From Chromatiaceae bacterium (GTDB taxonomy: Bacteria; Pseudomonadota; Gammaproteobacteria; Chromatiales; Chromatiaceae): DNA of 64,000 nt. A program made the translations under genes and the position numbers. This document shows, piece after piece, positions 9,336 to 18,622 of this stretch (position 1 is the stretch's first letter; each line of letters begins with the position of its first letter). The notes under the pieces were generated by a model, which was not told where the DNA came from, did no database searches, and saw nothing but the letters and a program-made list of their open reading frames with translations. The stretch covers positions 620,001 to 684,000 of the forward strand of contig JACKMK010000002.1 in NCBI GenBank assembly GCA_024235395.1, given 5' to 3'.

Positions 9336-11126
9336 TCAGTGGCCGGTCGCGACGCCTGCGCCCTTGGGCACGCGGATGTCTTCGACCAGGTGCTGGATGT
9401 GCTCCGGCGGCTCGGCGGTGACTTTCGACACCACGATGCCCACGACGAAGTTGACCAGCGCACCGACGGCACCGAAGGCCTCCGGCGTGATACCGAAGAA
9501 CCAGTTCGCTTCCATGTCACCCAGATACGCGGTACCCGGGATGAAGAAGATGCCCTTGTGCTGGAACACGTACAGCAGCGTGATCCCGATACCGGAGATC
9601 ATCCCCCAGATCGCGCCGGCGCGGTTCACCTTCTTGTTGAAGATGCCCATCATCAACGCCGGGAAGATCGACGACGCGGCCAGACCGAATGCCAGTGCCA
9701 CGGTACCTGCCGCGAAGCCGGGTGGATGCAGACCGAGGTAACCGGCCAACGCGATCGCGCCGATCATCGACAGACGGCTCGCCAGCAGTTCCGACTTCTC
9801 CGAGATGTTGGGGTTCAACATGCCCTTGACGATGTCGTGCGATACCGCCGAGGCGATCGCCAGCAACAGACCGGCAGCGGTCGACAGCGCCGCGGCGAGA
9901 CCGCCGGCGACGACGATCGCGATGACCCAGTTGGGCAGCCCGGCGATTTCCGGGTTGGCCAGCACCATGATGTCACGGTCGACCGTGGTCATCTCGTTGC
10001 CTTTCCAGCCCCAGGCCTCGGCCTTCTTGGCCATCTCCGGATCCTTGTCGTTGTAGTACTGGATACGACCGTCGCCGTTCTTGTCCTCGTGTGCCAGCAG
10101 ACCGGTCTTCTCCCAGTTCTTGAACCACTGCGGGGCGTCGGCGACGAGCAGGTTGGCGCTCGGATCACCGATCGGCTTGGACGGATCCTGGATGGTGTTC
10201 ATCAGGTTCAGGCGTGCCATCGAGGCCACTGCCGGAGCGGTGGTGTAGAGGATCGCGATGAACACCAGCGCCCAACCGGCCGAGCTGCGTGCGTCCTTGA
10301 CCTTCGGCACGGTGAAGAAGCGGATGATGACGTGCGGCAGACCCGCGGTACCGATCATCAGCGACAGGGTGTAGACGAACATGTTCAGCTTCGATCCGTA
10401 CACCTGTTCGGAATACTTCGCGAAGCCGAGGTCGGTCACCACCGAGTCGAGCTTCTCCATCATCGTCAGACCGGAACCGTCCGCCATCGAACCGATCAGG
10501 CCGAGCTGCGGGATCGGGTTGCCGGTCAGGTTCAACGAGATGAAGATCGCCGGGATGGTATAGGCGAGGATCAGCACGACGTACTGCGCGATCTGCGTGT
10601 AGGTGATGCCCTTCATGCCGCCCAACACCGCGTACACGAACACGATACCCATACCGATGTACAGTCCGGCCTCGTAGCTGGTCTCGAGGAAGCGCGAGAA
10701 CGCGACACCGATACCCTTCATCTGGCCGATGACGTAGGTCACCGACGCCAGGATCAGGCAGATGACGGCCACCAGACGCGCGGTCTGCGAGTAGAAACGC
10801 TCGCCGATGAACTCCGGCACCGTGAACTTGCCGAACTTACGCAGGTAAGGGGCAAGCAGCAGTGCCAGCAGCACGTAACCGCCGGTCCAGCCCATCAGGA
10901 ACACCGAACCGCCGTAGCCGGTGAACGCGATCAGGCCGGCCATCGAGATGAACGATGCCGCGGACATCCAGTCGGCCGCGGTGGCCATACCGTTGGCGAC
11001 CGGGTGGATGCCTTTGCCGGCGACGTAGAACTCGCCGGTCGTCCCGGCACGGGCCCAGATCGCGATGCCGATGTACAGCGCGAAGGTCGCGCCGACGACA
11101 ATGTAAGTGAGTGTAGAGAGATCCAT
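9336..11126 (-). CDS. sodium:solute symporter (VC2705-type, acetate-like)
   Basis: 596 aa, about 13 hydrophobic segments. SSS family features: FYVAGKGIHPVANGMATAAD, WMSAASFISMAGLIAFTGYGG, and KGITYTQIAQYV. A hydrophilic insert near residues 320-400 includes HEDKNGDGRIQYYNDKD, an EF-hand-like Asp-rich loop, seen in the VC2705 subfamily. Encoded 13 bp downstream of the DUF4212 small subunit, the usual two-gene arrangement of these permeases. Monocarboxylate uptake is likely from context, not proven. Confidence 0.88.
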   Translation of the reverse strand: MDLSTLTYIVVGATFALYIGIAIWARAGTTGEFYVAGKGIHPVANGMATAADWMSAASFISMAGLIAFTGYGGSVFLMGWTGGYVLLALLLAPYLRKFGKFTVPEFIGERFYSQTARLVAVICLILASVTYVIGQMKGIGVAFSRFLETSYEAGLYIGMGIVFVYAVLGGMKGITYTQIAQYVVLILAYTIPAIFISLNLTGNPIPQLGLIGSMADGSGLTMMEKLDSVVTDLGFAKYSEQVYGSKLNMFVYTLSLMIGTAGLPHVIIRFFTVPKVKDARSSAGWALVFIAILYTTAPAVASMARLNLMNTIQDPSKPIGDPSANLLVADAPQWFKNWEKTGLLAHEDKNGDGRIQYYNDKDPEMAKKAEAWGWKGNEMTTVDRDIMVLANPEIAGLPNWVIAIVVAGGLAAALSTAAGLLLAIASAVSHDIVKGMLNPNISEKSELLASRLSMIGAIALAGYLGLHPPGFAAGTVALAFGLAASSIFPALMMGIFNKKVNRAGAIWGMISGIGITLLYVFQHKGIFFIPGTAYLGDMEANWFFGITPEAFGAVGALVNFVVGIVVSKVTAEPPEHIQHLVEDIRVPKGAGVATGH

Positions 11127-11139
11127 TTAACGTAACCTC

Positions 11140-11394
11140 TTAGTCTTCGTGCACGTCGAACTCGCGATCAAGCGCGTTCATCCGGGCGGCATAAAAGAAG
11201 ATCAGGACGATAAAGACGTAAATCGATCCCTGTTGGGCAAACCAGAAACCGAGCCCCACACCGCCGATTCGGATGGCGTTGAGGGCGTCGGCGAGGATGA
11301 TCCCGAAGCCGTACGAGACGACAAACCAGACCACCAGCAGACTCACTACAAGGCGAATATTCGCCTTCCAGTACTGCGCAGCTTTTGTATCCAT
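11140..11394 (-). CDS. DUF4212 small membrane subunit of the symporter
   Basis: 84 aa with two transmembrane helices (LVVSLLVVWFVVSYGFGIIL and YVFIVLIFFYAARMNAL), the RIGGVGLGFWFAQQGSI loop, and a C-terminal DREFDVHED. This is the DUF4212 pattern that nearly always precedes VC2705-type symporters. Start ATG 11394 fits the family length; the frame extends upstream as an Arg-rich stretch unlike it. Confidence 0.88.
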   Translation of the reverse strand: MDTKAAQYWKANIRLVVSLLVVWFVVSYGFGIILADALNAIRIGGVGLGFWFAQQGSIYVFIVLIFFYAARMNALDREFDVHED

Positions 11395-11749
11395 AACTCG
11401 ATCACTCCGCGGTTTATGACAGTAAACTTCTGTTTTTTCCGATCCCCGGTCCCGGCTCGACCGCTCCCGCTGGCATGCTCGCCTTGTTGATGGATTCCGT
11501 TCCGTACTTGTCGTGGGGGCGATCCGGGCTTTTGTTACCTGCGTCACACGCAGGTCGCCGAGTGCGCCGATTGTCCCGGTGGCCTGAGGCTTTTGTCAAA
11601 GCAAATCAGTGACTTAAATCGCCCGATACGGGGCGTCGCGGGGCCGTTTTTGAGTGCAAAGGTAACGGATCGAGGGGTTGTTTGTTACCTAAGGTAACGT
11701 CAGTGTGTCGCGTGGTAAAAGGTCGAAAAAACCTGTGCCGCGGCTTTCC
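11395..11749. promoter_or_regulatory. 355-bp regulatory gap upstream of DUF4212-symporter
   Basis: No gene seen. The region is less GC-rich than its surroundings near 11,590-11,700. It contains the palindrome at 11684-11698, a half site GGTAAC at 11660, and a half site GTTACC at 11534. It should hold the promoter of the symporter operon. I could not pick a confident -10/-35, and saw no clear sigma-54 GG-N10-GC element. Confidence 0.5.
11684..11698. promoter_or_regulatory. palindrome GTTAC-N5-GTAAC (candidate operator)
   Basis: Exact inverted repeat GTTACCTAAGGTAAC, 52 bp past the response regulator stop and 290 bp upstream of DUF4212. The same GTTAC-N5-GTAAC layout recurs at 16226-16240. Confidence 0.45.
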
Positions 11750-13075
11750 TCAACCACGCCGTTTCGGCCGTGGCAGGCCGAAGCGCTGTCGGCGTTCCCA
11801 CAGCGCCTTGCGGCTGATGCCGAGCGCGTTGGCGAGTTCCGTCTCGGTCATCCGATCCTGATGTTCCAGTACGAACACCCGGAAATACTCCTCGAGCGAC
11901 AGGCGGTCGTTGACGTCGGCAGCGGCCGCATTGCTGGTCACGCGGTGGTCGATCGCCAACAGGTCGGGGGTGATCACCTCGCCGTCGCACAGGATCACCG
12001 CGCGCTCGATCGCGTTCGACAGCTCGCGCACGTTGCCGGGCCAGTGATACCGGCGGATCGCATCGAGTGCCTCGCGACTGAGTTTCAACTGCGCGCGGCC
12101 CAGTTGCTTGCGGGTCTTGTCGAGCAGGTAGACCGCGAGTTCGATCACGTCGTCGCCGCGCTCGCGTAGCGGTGGCAACGCCAGTTCGACGACCCGCAGG
12201 CGGAAGTACAGGTCGCTGCGGAACGCATTCTCCTGGACCAGTTTGCGCAGGTCGCGATGGGTGGCCGCGAGGATGCGCACATTCGGTACATCGCTGCCGT
12301 GGCCGGTGCTGTCGTGACCACCGCCCTGCAGTACGCGCAACAGGCGGGCCTGGGCCGCCAGCGGCAGCTCGCCGATCTCGTCGAGAAACAGCGTGCCACC
12401 CTCGGCACTCTGCATCAGACCGGGGCGGAAGCGGTCCGCCTGGTGCTGGCCGAACAGCTCGGCCTCGATTGCCTGCTCCGGGACCGCCGCGCAATTGAAC
12501 GCGACGAAGGGTGCGTCGCAGCGCCGGCTGTGCTTGTGCAGTGCGCGTGCGACCAGTTCCTTGCCAGTCCCCGACTCACCGGTGATCAGCACCGTCGCCT
12601 CGGTCGGCGCGACCTTGTGGATGCGGCCACAGACCTCGCTCATCGCGGCGCTCTTGCCGATCATGCCCGCGACCGGGTAGGCCTGGTCGACGTCGGTCTG
12701 GAGCGCAGCGGCGCGGCGTTCTTTCTGCTTTTCGCGCAACACCTTGTCGACCAGCATCACCAGTTCGTCGTGGTCGAACGGCTTGGCGATGTAGTCGGCG
12801 GCACCGCTCTTCATCGCGTCGACCGCCGAGGTCACGGTCGCGAAACTGGTCATGATGATCACCGGGACGTCCGGGACGCGCTTGAGCACCGCGTCCCCGG
12901 GCGCGCCGGGCAGTCGCAGATCGGTGATGATCAGCTGGTAGTCGTCGAGCCGGCCGGCGGCCTCGGCGGCCTCGACCGATTCGGCCTCGCTGACCTGGTG
13001 GCCGTGCCGTTCCAGCAGACGGCGCAGCGCGCCACGGATCACCGGTTCGTCTTCAATGATGAGCAAGCGGTTCAT
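11750..13075 (-). CDS. NtrC-family response regulator without GAFTGA (CrbR-like)
   Basis: 441 aa: receiver domain with phospho-acceptor D52 (IITDLRLPG), AAA+ domain with Walker A GESGTGKE and Walker B GGTLFLDEIGELP, arginine finger region YFRLRVVELALPPLRER, and a C-terminal Fis-type HTH (TELANALGISRKALWERRQR). Where NtrC proteins have the sigma-54 contact loop GAFTGA, this one has LFGQHQADRFRPGLMQ, so the loop is missing. It probably acts without sigma-54. Overlaps the kinase 3' end by 23 bp, consistent with a cognate pair. Confidence 0.88.
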   Translation of the reverse strand: MNRLLIIEDEPVIRGALRRLLERHGHQVSEAESVEAAEAAGRLDDYQLIITDLRLPGAPGDAVLKRVPDVPVIIMTSFATVTSAVDAMKSGAADYIAKPFDHDELVMLVDKVLREKQKERRAAALQTDVDQAYPVAGMIGKSAAMSEVCGRIHKVAPTEATVLITGESGTGKELVARALHKHSRRCDAPFVAFNCAAVPEQAIEAELFGQHQADRFRPGLMQSAEGGTLFLDEIGELPLAAQARLLRVLQGGGHDSTGHGSDVPNVRILAATHRDLRKLVQENAFRSDLYFRLRVVELALPPLRERGDDVIELAVYLLDKTRKQLGRAQLKLSREALDAIRRYHWPGNVRELSNAIERAVILCDGEVITPDLLAIDHRVTSNAAAADVNDRLSLEEYFRVFVLEHQDRMTETELANALGISRKALWERRQRFGLPRPKRRG

Positions 13076-16013
13076 AGGGCTGTTCCACTTCGTGCAGCGG
13101 CAGGCTGACGACCACCCGGGTGCCGAAACCGGCCTGCGAGTCGATCGTCAGGGTACCGTTGTGGTCCTCGATGATCTTGTAGGCCAGCGACAGGCCGAGT
13201 CCGGTCCCCTGGCCGGTCGGTTTGGTCGTATAGAAGGGTTCGAAGATCGTCTCGCGCAGTTCCTCGGGGATGCCCTGGCCCTGGTCCATCACCTCGATCA
13301 CCGCCTCGCCGGCCGCGCAACGCGCCAGCAGGTCCACCCGGTCACCGGTGCGCGAGGCGTCGGCGGCGTTGCTGAGCAGGTTGACCAGCACCTGCGACAG
13401 CTGCTGGCGGTTGCCGGTCAGTACGATGTCATCCGGACAGCTCGCCTCGAAGCGGATGCCGTCGTGCTTGTGGGTCAGGCGCAGCAGATGCACGGCATCA
13501 TCGACCGCCTCGTGCAGCGCGAAGGTCTCGCGTTGCAGCAGGTGGCGGCTGCCGCGGCTGAACCCCTTCAGGGCGCGCAGGATGTCGCTGATGCGCCGGG
13601 TCTGCGCGATGATCTCCTCGATGCTCTGGCCGACCACCTGGGGGTCTTCCTCGTGACGCAGGTTCTGCGCCAGTGACGCGATCCCGGTCACCGGGTTGCC
13701 GATCTCGTGCGCCACGCCGGCGGCCAGGCGCCCGACCGAGGCGAGGCGGTCGTTGTGTGCGAGTTCGGCCTCGAGGTTGCCCAGGTCGGTCAGGTCCTCG
13801 ATCAGCATCACCATGCCGGGACGCGACGGCCCGGCGCCCTCGATCACCGGGTCCGCATAGGCGGCCTTGTGCAGGTTGTACCAGCGCGGGCGACCGGAGA
13901 CGGCCAGCTCCATGCGGTAGGTGTGGTCCTCGGCGGTGCGCGCGAACCCGGCCAGCAGGCCGTCCCACGGCCGCGGCAGCTTGTTCAACGGTGTGCCGAT
14001 CAGCTGTCGTGCCGCGACCCCGGTCATGGTTTCCAGGGCCAGGTTCCACAGCACGATCTTGCCCTGGTTGTCGGTCGCGCAGACGCCGAGCGGCAGGTCC
14101 TGGAGGATCTGCCGGTGCAGACGGCGCAGGTTGTCCAGTTCGACGCTCAGACCCTGCAGCTGCGAGCGCGAGGTCTCGAGGCGGTCCTCGACATAACGCA
14201 TCGAATCGGCCAGCGCGGTCTTCGCCTCGGGGTCGAGTTCGAGCCGCCGGTTGACGATGATGTGAGCGAGCTGCGGGCCGAGCAGACCGGAGAGGTTGCG
14301 CTCGATGCGTTCACGCAAACGGCGCAGTTCCGGGATGCGCCGCTCGTTGGTGCGCATGCCGAGATCGGCGAGCGCCTGGTCGACCTCGCGGTCGGCCATG
14401 TCCTTGCCGAGCGTGCCGGCGAGCAGGCTGCGGAACTCGGTCGGTGAGCCGGCGGCGACCACGCCCGCCAGCGGCACCGTGAAATCCGCGCAGCACGCGC
14501 GGGCCGCCTCCATCTCGCCGCTCGACTGGCGGGTGATCATCGAGACCAGCACGAAGAGCCCACCGTTCACGGTCAGGGTCGCGAAGGTCGCGAACGCCCA
14601 TTTGTTCATGCCGCTCGATGCGACCAGCGCGGGCACGCCCATGTCGGTGATCAGGATGCCGGAGCCGTGCAGCAGTGGTGCCAACAGCAACACCGACCAG
14701 ACGCTGACGCCGCCGAGCAGGCCGACGATGAACCCGGCGCGCGTCGCGCGTCGCCAGTACAGCAGGCCGCCGACCCCGGGAAGGAACTGGGCGACCGCGA
14801 CGAACGAGATCAGGCCCAGCTCGACCAGGCCCTGGCTGTGCTTGAGTCCGGCGTAGAAACCATAGCCGGCCATGATGATCAGGCCGATCAAAAGACGCCG
14901 GCCCCACAGGATCCAGCGGTACAGGTTCATCGCCGGGTCCGGGTAGCTGGCCGGCAGCAACAGGTGGTTCAGGCTCATCGACGCCAGCGCGATGCTGGTC
15001 ACGATGACCATCGCGCTGGCCGCGGACAGGCCACCGATGAACGCCAGCAGCGACAACCACGTCGGGCCCTGGGCGAGGGTGATGCCGAGCACGTAGTAGT
15101 CGGGATTGATGCCGAGTTGCAGACGCTGTCCGGCCCACAGGATCACCGGGATCGAGATGTTCAGCAGCAGCAGGAAGGCCGGCATCGCCCAGGTCACGGT
15201 GCGCAGGCCACGCGGATCGAGGTTTTCGGTGAACAGCATGTGGAACTGGCGCGGCAGCAGGAAGGCGGCGGCGAACGACAGGAAGATCAGCGCGTTCCAC
15301 GGGCTTTCGTGTACCGGGCGGTACAACGCCTCGAGCGCCTCGGGATGGCGTTGCAGCCAGGTGTCCAGGCCGACCGGGCCGTCGAACACCGCGAGCAGCG
15401 CATAGCCGCCGATCAGCAGCAGCACCACCAGTTTGATCAGCGACTCGAACGCGATCGCGACCACCAGTCCGCGGTGTTTCTCGCGCGGCGAGATGTGCCG
15501 CGCGCCAAACAACACGCCGAACAGGATCAGCGTCGCGCAGAACACCAGCGCGACGGTGTTCGAAGGCACCTCGCTGCTCAGGACGCTCAGCGACTCGGTC
15601 ACCGCGCGCACCTGCAGCGCGATGTACGGCAGGGTGCCGAGCAGCATGAACAGCGTCACCAGGACGCCGACCGCCTGGCTGCGGTAACGGAACGCGAGCA
15701 GGTCGGCCAGCGAGGTCAGCTGGTATTCGCGACTCAGCCGCAGGATCGGCCGCAGCAACAGCGGGCTGAGTACGAACGCCAGGGTCGCGCCAATGTAGAT
15801 GGTCAGGTACAGCAGGCCGTTGTGCGCGGCATAGCCGACGCTGCCGTAGTAGGTCCAGGAGGTCGCATAGACGCCGATCGACAGCGTATAGGTCAGCGGG
15901 TGGGTGACCCAGGCGGTCGGCACCAGTCCGCGGTCGGTCGCGAACGCGACCAGGAACAGGATCAGCAGATAGACGAAACCCGCCGCGAACAGCGTCGCGA
16001 GTTCATGGCTCAT
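13053..16013 (-). CDS. hybrid symporter-sensor histidine kinase (CrbS-like)
   Basis: 986 aa. The first ~500 residues form an SSS-like transporter domain (13 or so helices, e.g. LTYTLSIGVYATSWTYYGSV). A linker with coiled coil leads to a PAS-like domain (LPLGVCATDNQGKIVLWNLA), then the kinase core: H box GVAHEIGNPVTGIA, N box VLVNLLSNAADA, G1 DQGQGIP, F box FEPFYTTK, G2 GTGLGLSLA. Known CrbS proteins sense acetate and drive acetyl-CoA synthetase expression. Here it lies upstream of its regulator and a symporter operon, which supports the same role. Confidence 0.9.
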   Translation of the reverse strand: MSHELATLFAAGFVYLLILFLVAFATDRGLVPTAWVTHPLTYTLSIGVYATSWTYYGSVGYAAHNGLLYLTIYIGATLAFVLSPLLLRPILRLSREYQLTSLADLLAFRYRSQAVGVLVTLFMLLGTLPYIALQVRAVTESLSVLSSEVPSNTVALVFCATLILFGVLFGARHISPREKHRGLVVAIAFESLIKLVVLLLIGGYALLAVFDGPVGLDTWLQRHPEALEALYRPVHESPWNALIFLSFAAAFLLPRQFHMLFTENLDPRGLRTVTWAMPAFLLLLNISIPVILWAGQRLQLGINPDYYVLGITLAQGPTWLSLLAFIGGLSAASAMVIVTSIALASMSLNHLLLPASYPDPAMNLYRWILWGRRLLIGLIIMAGYGFYAGLKHSQGLVELGLISFVAVAQFLPGVGGLLYWRRATRAGFIVGLLGGVSVWSVLLLAPLLHGSGILITDMGVPALVASSGMNKWAFATFATLTVNGGLFVLVSMITRQSSGEMEAARACCADFTVPLAGVVAAGSPTEFRSLLAGTLGKDMADREVDQALADLGMRTNERRIPELRRLRERIERNLSGLLGPQLAHIIVNRRLELDPEAKTALADSMRYVEDRLETSRSQLQGLSVELDNLRRLHRQILQDLPLGVCATDNQGKIVLWNLALETMTGVAARQLIGTPLNKLPRPWDGLLAGFARTAEDHTYRMELAVSGRPRWYNLHKAAYADPVIEGAGPSRPGMVMLIEDLTDLGNLEAELAHNDRLASVGRLAAGVAHEIGNPVTGIASLAQNLRHEEDPQVVGQSIEEIIAQTRRISDILRALKGFSRGSRHLLQRETFALHEAVDDAVHLLRLTHKHDGIRFEASCPDDIVLTGNRQQLSQVLVNLLSNAADASRTGDRVDLLARCAAGEAVIEVMDQGQGIPEELRETIFEPFYTTKPTGQGTGLGLSLAYKIIEDHNGTLTIDSQAGFGTRVVVSLPLHEVEQPYEPLAHH

Positions 16014-16200
16014 CGGGATCGTTCCGGCGGTGGATTAGCAGCGCGCCGAGGATCACCAGCAACCACAGCCCGTAGGGTGTCAGCCAGCCGAAACGGGTGT
16101 GCGCCCACCAGTCCGCCACCGGGCTGGCGAACAACAACAGCAGCAGGGCGCCGAGCACGACGGCGAGTTCTTTGCTGATCGGGAGGCGCGGCGGCAGCAT
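16003..16200 (-). CDS. small membrane protein upstream of the sensor kinase
   Basis: 65 aa with two hydrophobic helices (ELAVVLGALLLLLFASPVAD and YGLWLLVILGALLIH) and an acidic tail. Its end overlaps the kinase start by 11 bp, so it is probably translated together with it. No named family is recognised. It is the first gene of the kinase operon. Confidence 0.65.
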   Translation of the reverse strand: MLPPRLPISKELAVVLGALLLLLFASPVADWWAHTRFGWLTPYGLWLLVILGALLIHRRNDPDEP

Positions 16201-16225
16201 GCGGTCAGCCTAGCACCGGATCGGT

Positions 16226-16240
16226 GTTACGAATAGTAAC
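16226..16240. promoter_or_regulatory. palindrome GTTAC-N5-GTAAC (candidate operator)
   Basis: GTTACGAATAGTAAC, 26 bp upstream of the small gene that opens the kinase operon and inside the divergent promoter region (16201-16364). Matches the layout of the site at 11684-11698. Confidence 0.45.
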
Positions 16241-16364
16241 GACCGACCCGGGCGATCGCGGTGCCGCGCCGGCGACGCCTGCAGTGCGTCCGGGCGTGCT
16301 TTAATTGGGTCAATAACAATCGTTAATGGGCCGTCCGGCCCGCGCTCGCACTTGGGGAGCAGGC

Positions 16365-16748
16365 ATGAACCCGGAAAAGGTCGTCTTCGGTTTCTTCATC
16401 GTATTGGCGCTGACCCTGAACTTCGGGTTCTTCGTCGGCGAGATCGAGAACCCCGATCATCACCACGTCTACGAGTTGTTCGCGGTGGTCGTCGTGAACC
16501 TGATCGCGACGGTGCTCAAATTCGGCGACCGCAGCCAGATGGGCGCGCTGTTGCTGGCGACCAGCCTGGTCGCGATCCTGCAGCTGATCGCCGCGACCAT
16601 CCTGTGGACCTTCGCGGTGCATATCAGCGGCACCGGCCTGACACCGGTGGTGACCGCGAGCATCGTGTCGCTGTCCGGTGGTGCGATGCTGGCCAACGTG
16701 ATCTCCGTGGTGCTGCTGATCATCGAGACCGTGATGCTGCGGCGCTGA
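16365..16748 (+). CDS. DUF6394-like four-helix membrane protein
   Basis: 127 aa with four hydrophobic segments (VVFGFFIVLALTLNFGFFVG, YELFAVVVVNLIATVLKFGD, ALLLATSLVAILQLIAATIL and a C-terminal one). Start ATG 16365 opens with MNPEKVVFG; the upstream in-frame ATG is discarded because it adds a Pro/Arg-rich tail. It lies 23 bp before the potassium channel gene. I recall the DUF6394 family for such channel-linked proteins but cannot confirm it here. Confidence 0.7.
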   Translation: MNPEKVVFGFFIVLALTLNFGFFVGEIENPDHHHVYELFAVVVVNLIATVLKFGDRSQMGALLLATSLVAILQLIAATILWTFAVHISGTGLTPVVTASIVSLSGGAMLANVISVVLLIIETVMLRR

Positions 16749-16771
16749 GCGAACGTCCGGGCTGCGGGCGC

Positions 16772-18472
16772 ATGGAAAACATCGTCTTTCTGATCCTGCG
16801 TCGCATGCGTCAACCGCTGTTGACGCTGCTGCTGGTGTACGCGATCGCGGTACTCGGGCTGACCCTGATCCCGGGTCGGGACCCCGACGGCAACCTGTGG
16901 CACATGAGCATCTTCCACGCGTTCTACTTCGTCAGCTACATGGCGACCACGATCGGCTTCGGCGAGATCCCGTACGCGTTCACCGATGCCCAGCGCCTGT
17001 GGGTCAGCCTGTCGCTGTACGCCTCGGTGATGGCGTGGATCTACGCGTTCGGCACCATCCTCGCGCTGGTCCAGGACCGCACCTTCCAGGAGGCGATCGC
17101 CGAGCACCGTTTCACACGGCGCATCCGCCGCATGCGCGAGCCGTTTCACCTGGTGTGCGGTTACGGCGAGACCGGCACCGCGCTGGTGAAGTCGCTGACC
17201 CAGCGCGGTCAGCACGCGGTGGTGATCGACATCGACGAGGCGCGCACCAGCATCATCCAGCTCCAGGATCTGCGCGAGGTGGTCCCGGCGCTGCACGGCG
17301 ATGCCGCGGTGACCCGGCATCTCCAGGAGGCCGGGCTGCAGAATCCGGCGTGTGCCGGCGTGGTCGCGCTGACCGACGACAACGAGGTGAACCTGAAGAT
17401 CGCGATCACCGCGAAACTGCTCAATCCGAAGGTCAAGGTGATCTGTCGCGCCGACTCGCACGACATCGAGGAGAACATGGCGTCGTTCGGCACCGACCAC
17501 ATCGTCGACCCGTTCGATACCTTCGCCGGTCACCTCGCGGTCGCGTTCCAGGCGCCCTGCATGTACCTGTTGCAGCGCTGGCTGACCGGCCGCGAGGGCA
17601 GCGAACTCAGCGAGCCGGTGTATCCGCCGCGCGACGGTCATTGGATCGTGTGCGGCTACGGCCGCTTCGGCAAGGCGATCTGCGCCCGCCTCAAGGGCGA
17701 GGGCGTGCGGGTCGTCGTGATCGAGGCCCGCCCCGAGGCGACCGGGCGGCCGGACGCCGATTTCGTCGAGGGGCGGGGTACCGAGGCCGACACCCTGCAC
17801 GAGGCGGACGTCGAGGGGGCCGCGGGACTGGTCGCCGGGACCGACAACGACGCCAACAACCTGTCGATCGTGATGACCGCCCGCGAACTGAATCCGGACC
17901 TGTTCGTCGTGGTCCGGCAGAACCAGAACGACAACCGCGAGATCATCGCGGCGGTCAGCGCGGACATGGTGATGCATCCGAGCGCGATCATCGCCGACAA
18001 GATCCGCGTGCTGCTGGCGACACCGATGCTGTACGAGTTCATGTCGCTGGGGCTGTACCAGGAGGACAGCTGGGCCTGCGAGCTGGCCAGCCGGGTCAGC
18101 GCGCTGGTCAGTGACCAGGTACCGAACATCCGCGAATGGGTACTGCTCCCGGGCGAGGCCGGCGTGCTGCACGAATTTCTCAGCCAGGGCGGCAGCTTCA
18201 CGATCCGCGATCTGCTGCGCGACGCCTGGCAGCGCGAGCGCACCCTGCCGGCGATCGTGCTGCTGATCCGGCGACGCAACGACCGGTTGCTGCTGCCGGA
18301 GGCGGGCACGCCGTTGAAGGTCGGCGACCGCCTGCTGCTGTGCGGCGACCGCGCCGCGTTCACGCGCATGCGCTGGACGGTCTCGCACCGCCACAGCCTC
18401 GACTACGTGCGGACCGGCGAGGACCGGCCGCACGGCTGGGTGTGGCGCCGCTGGTTCGGCGGGGCGCGCTGA
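16772..18472 (+). CDS. potassium channel with two TrkA-N (RCK) domains
   Basis: 566 aa. Two transmembrane helices flank a pore loop with selectivity filter TTIGFGE (residues 59-65). Two NAD-binding RCK units follow: FHLVCGYGETGTALVKSL and HWIVCGYGRFGKAICARL, each with an acidic strand end (VIDIDEA, VIEARPE). The TIGFG filter fits K+ selectivity. Transcribed after the small DUF6394-like gene, so likely an operon in monovalent cation handling. Confidence 0.88.
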   Translation: MENIVFLILRRMRQPLLTLLLVYAIAVLGLTLIPGRDPDGNLWHMSIFHAFYFVSYMATTIGFGEIPYAFTDAQRLWVSLSLYASVMAWIYAFGTILALVQDRTFQEAIAEHRFTRRIRRMREPFHLVCGYGETGTALVKSLTQRGQHAVVIDIDEARTSIIQLQDLREVVPALHGDAAVTRHLQEAGLQNPACAGVVALTDDNEVNLKIAITAKLLNPKVKVICRADSHDIEENMASFGTDHIVDPFDTFAGHLAVAFQAPCMYLLQRWLTGREGSELSEPVYPPRDGHWIVCGYGRFGKAICARLKGEGVRVVVIEARPEATGRPDADFVEGRGTEADTLHEADVEGAAGLVAGTDNDANNLSIVMTARELNPDLFVVVRQNQNDNREIIAAVSADMVMHPSAIIADKIRVLLATPMLYEFMSLGLYQEDSWACELASRVSALVSDQVPNIREWVLLPGEAGVLHEFLSQGGSFTIRDLLRDAWQRERTLPAIVLLIRRRNDRLLLPEAGTPLKVGDRLLLCGDRAAFTRMRWTVSHRHSLDYVRTGEDRPHGWVWRRWFGGAR

Positions 18473-18622
18473 GACGTGCGCGATTATCTGGTCATTAAAA
18501 AGTTTTATGGAAGCGATGGCGGCCGGCCACGTCTTTTGGCGGGTATTGGCACAGTGGGATCAGCCTTCCGCTAGAATCGACGTCCGCTGCCACCGCCTGC
18601 ACAAAAAACGAGGAACCCGCGC

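Noticed and set aside
11395..11749. A sigma-54 promoter for the symporter operon
   Set aside because: No clear GG-N10-GC element, and the neighbouring regulator lacks the sigma-54 contact loop.
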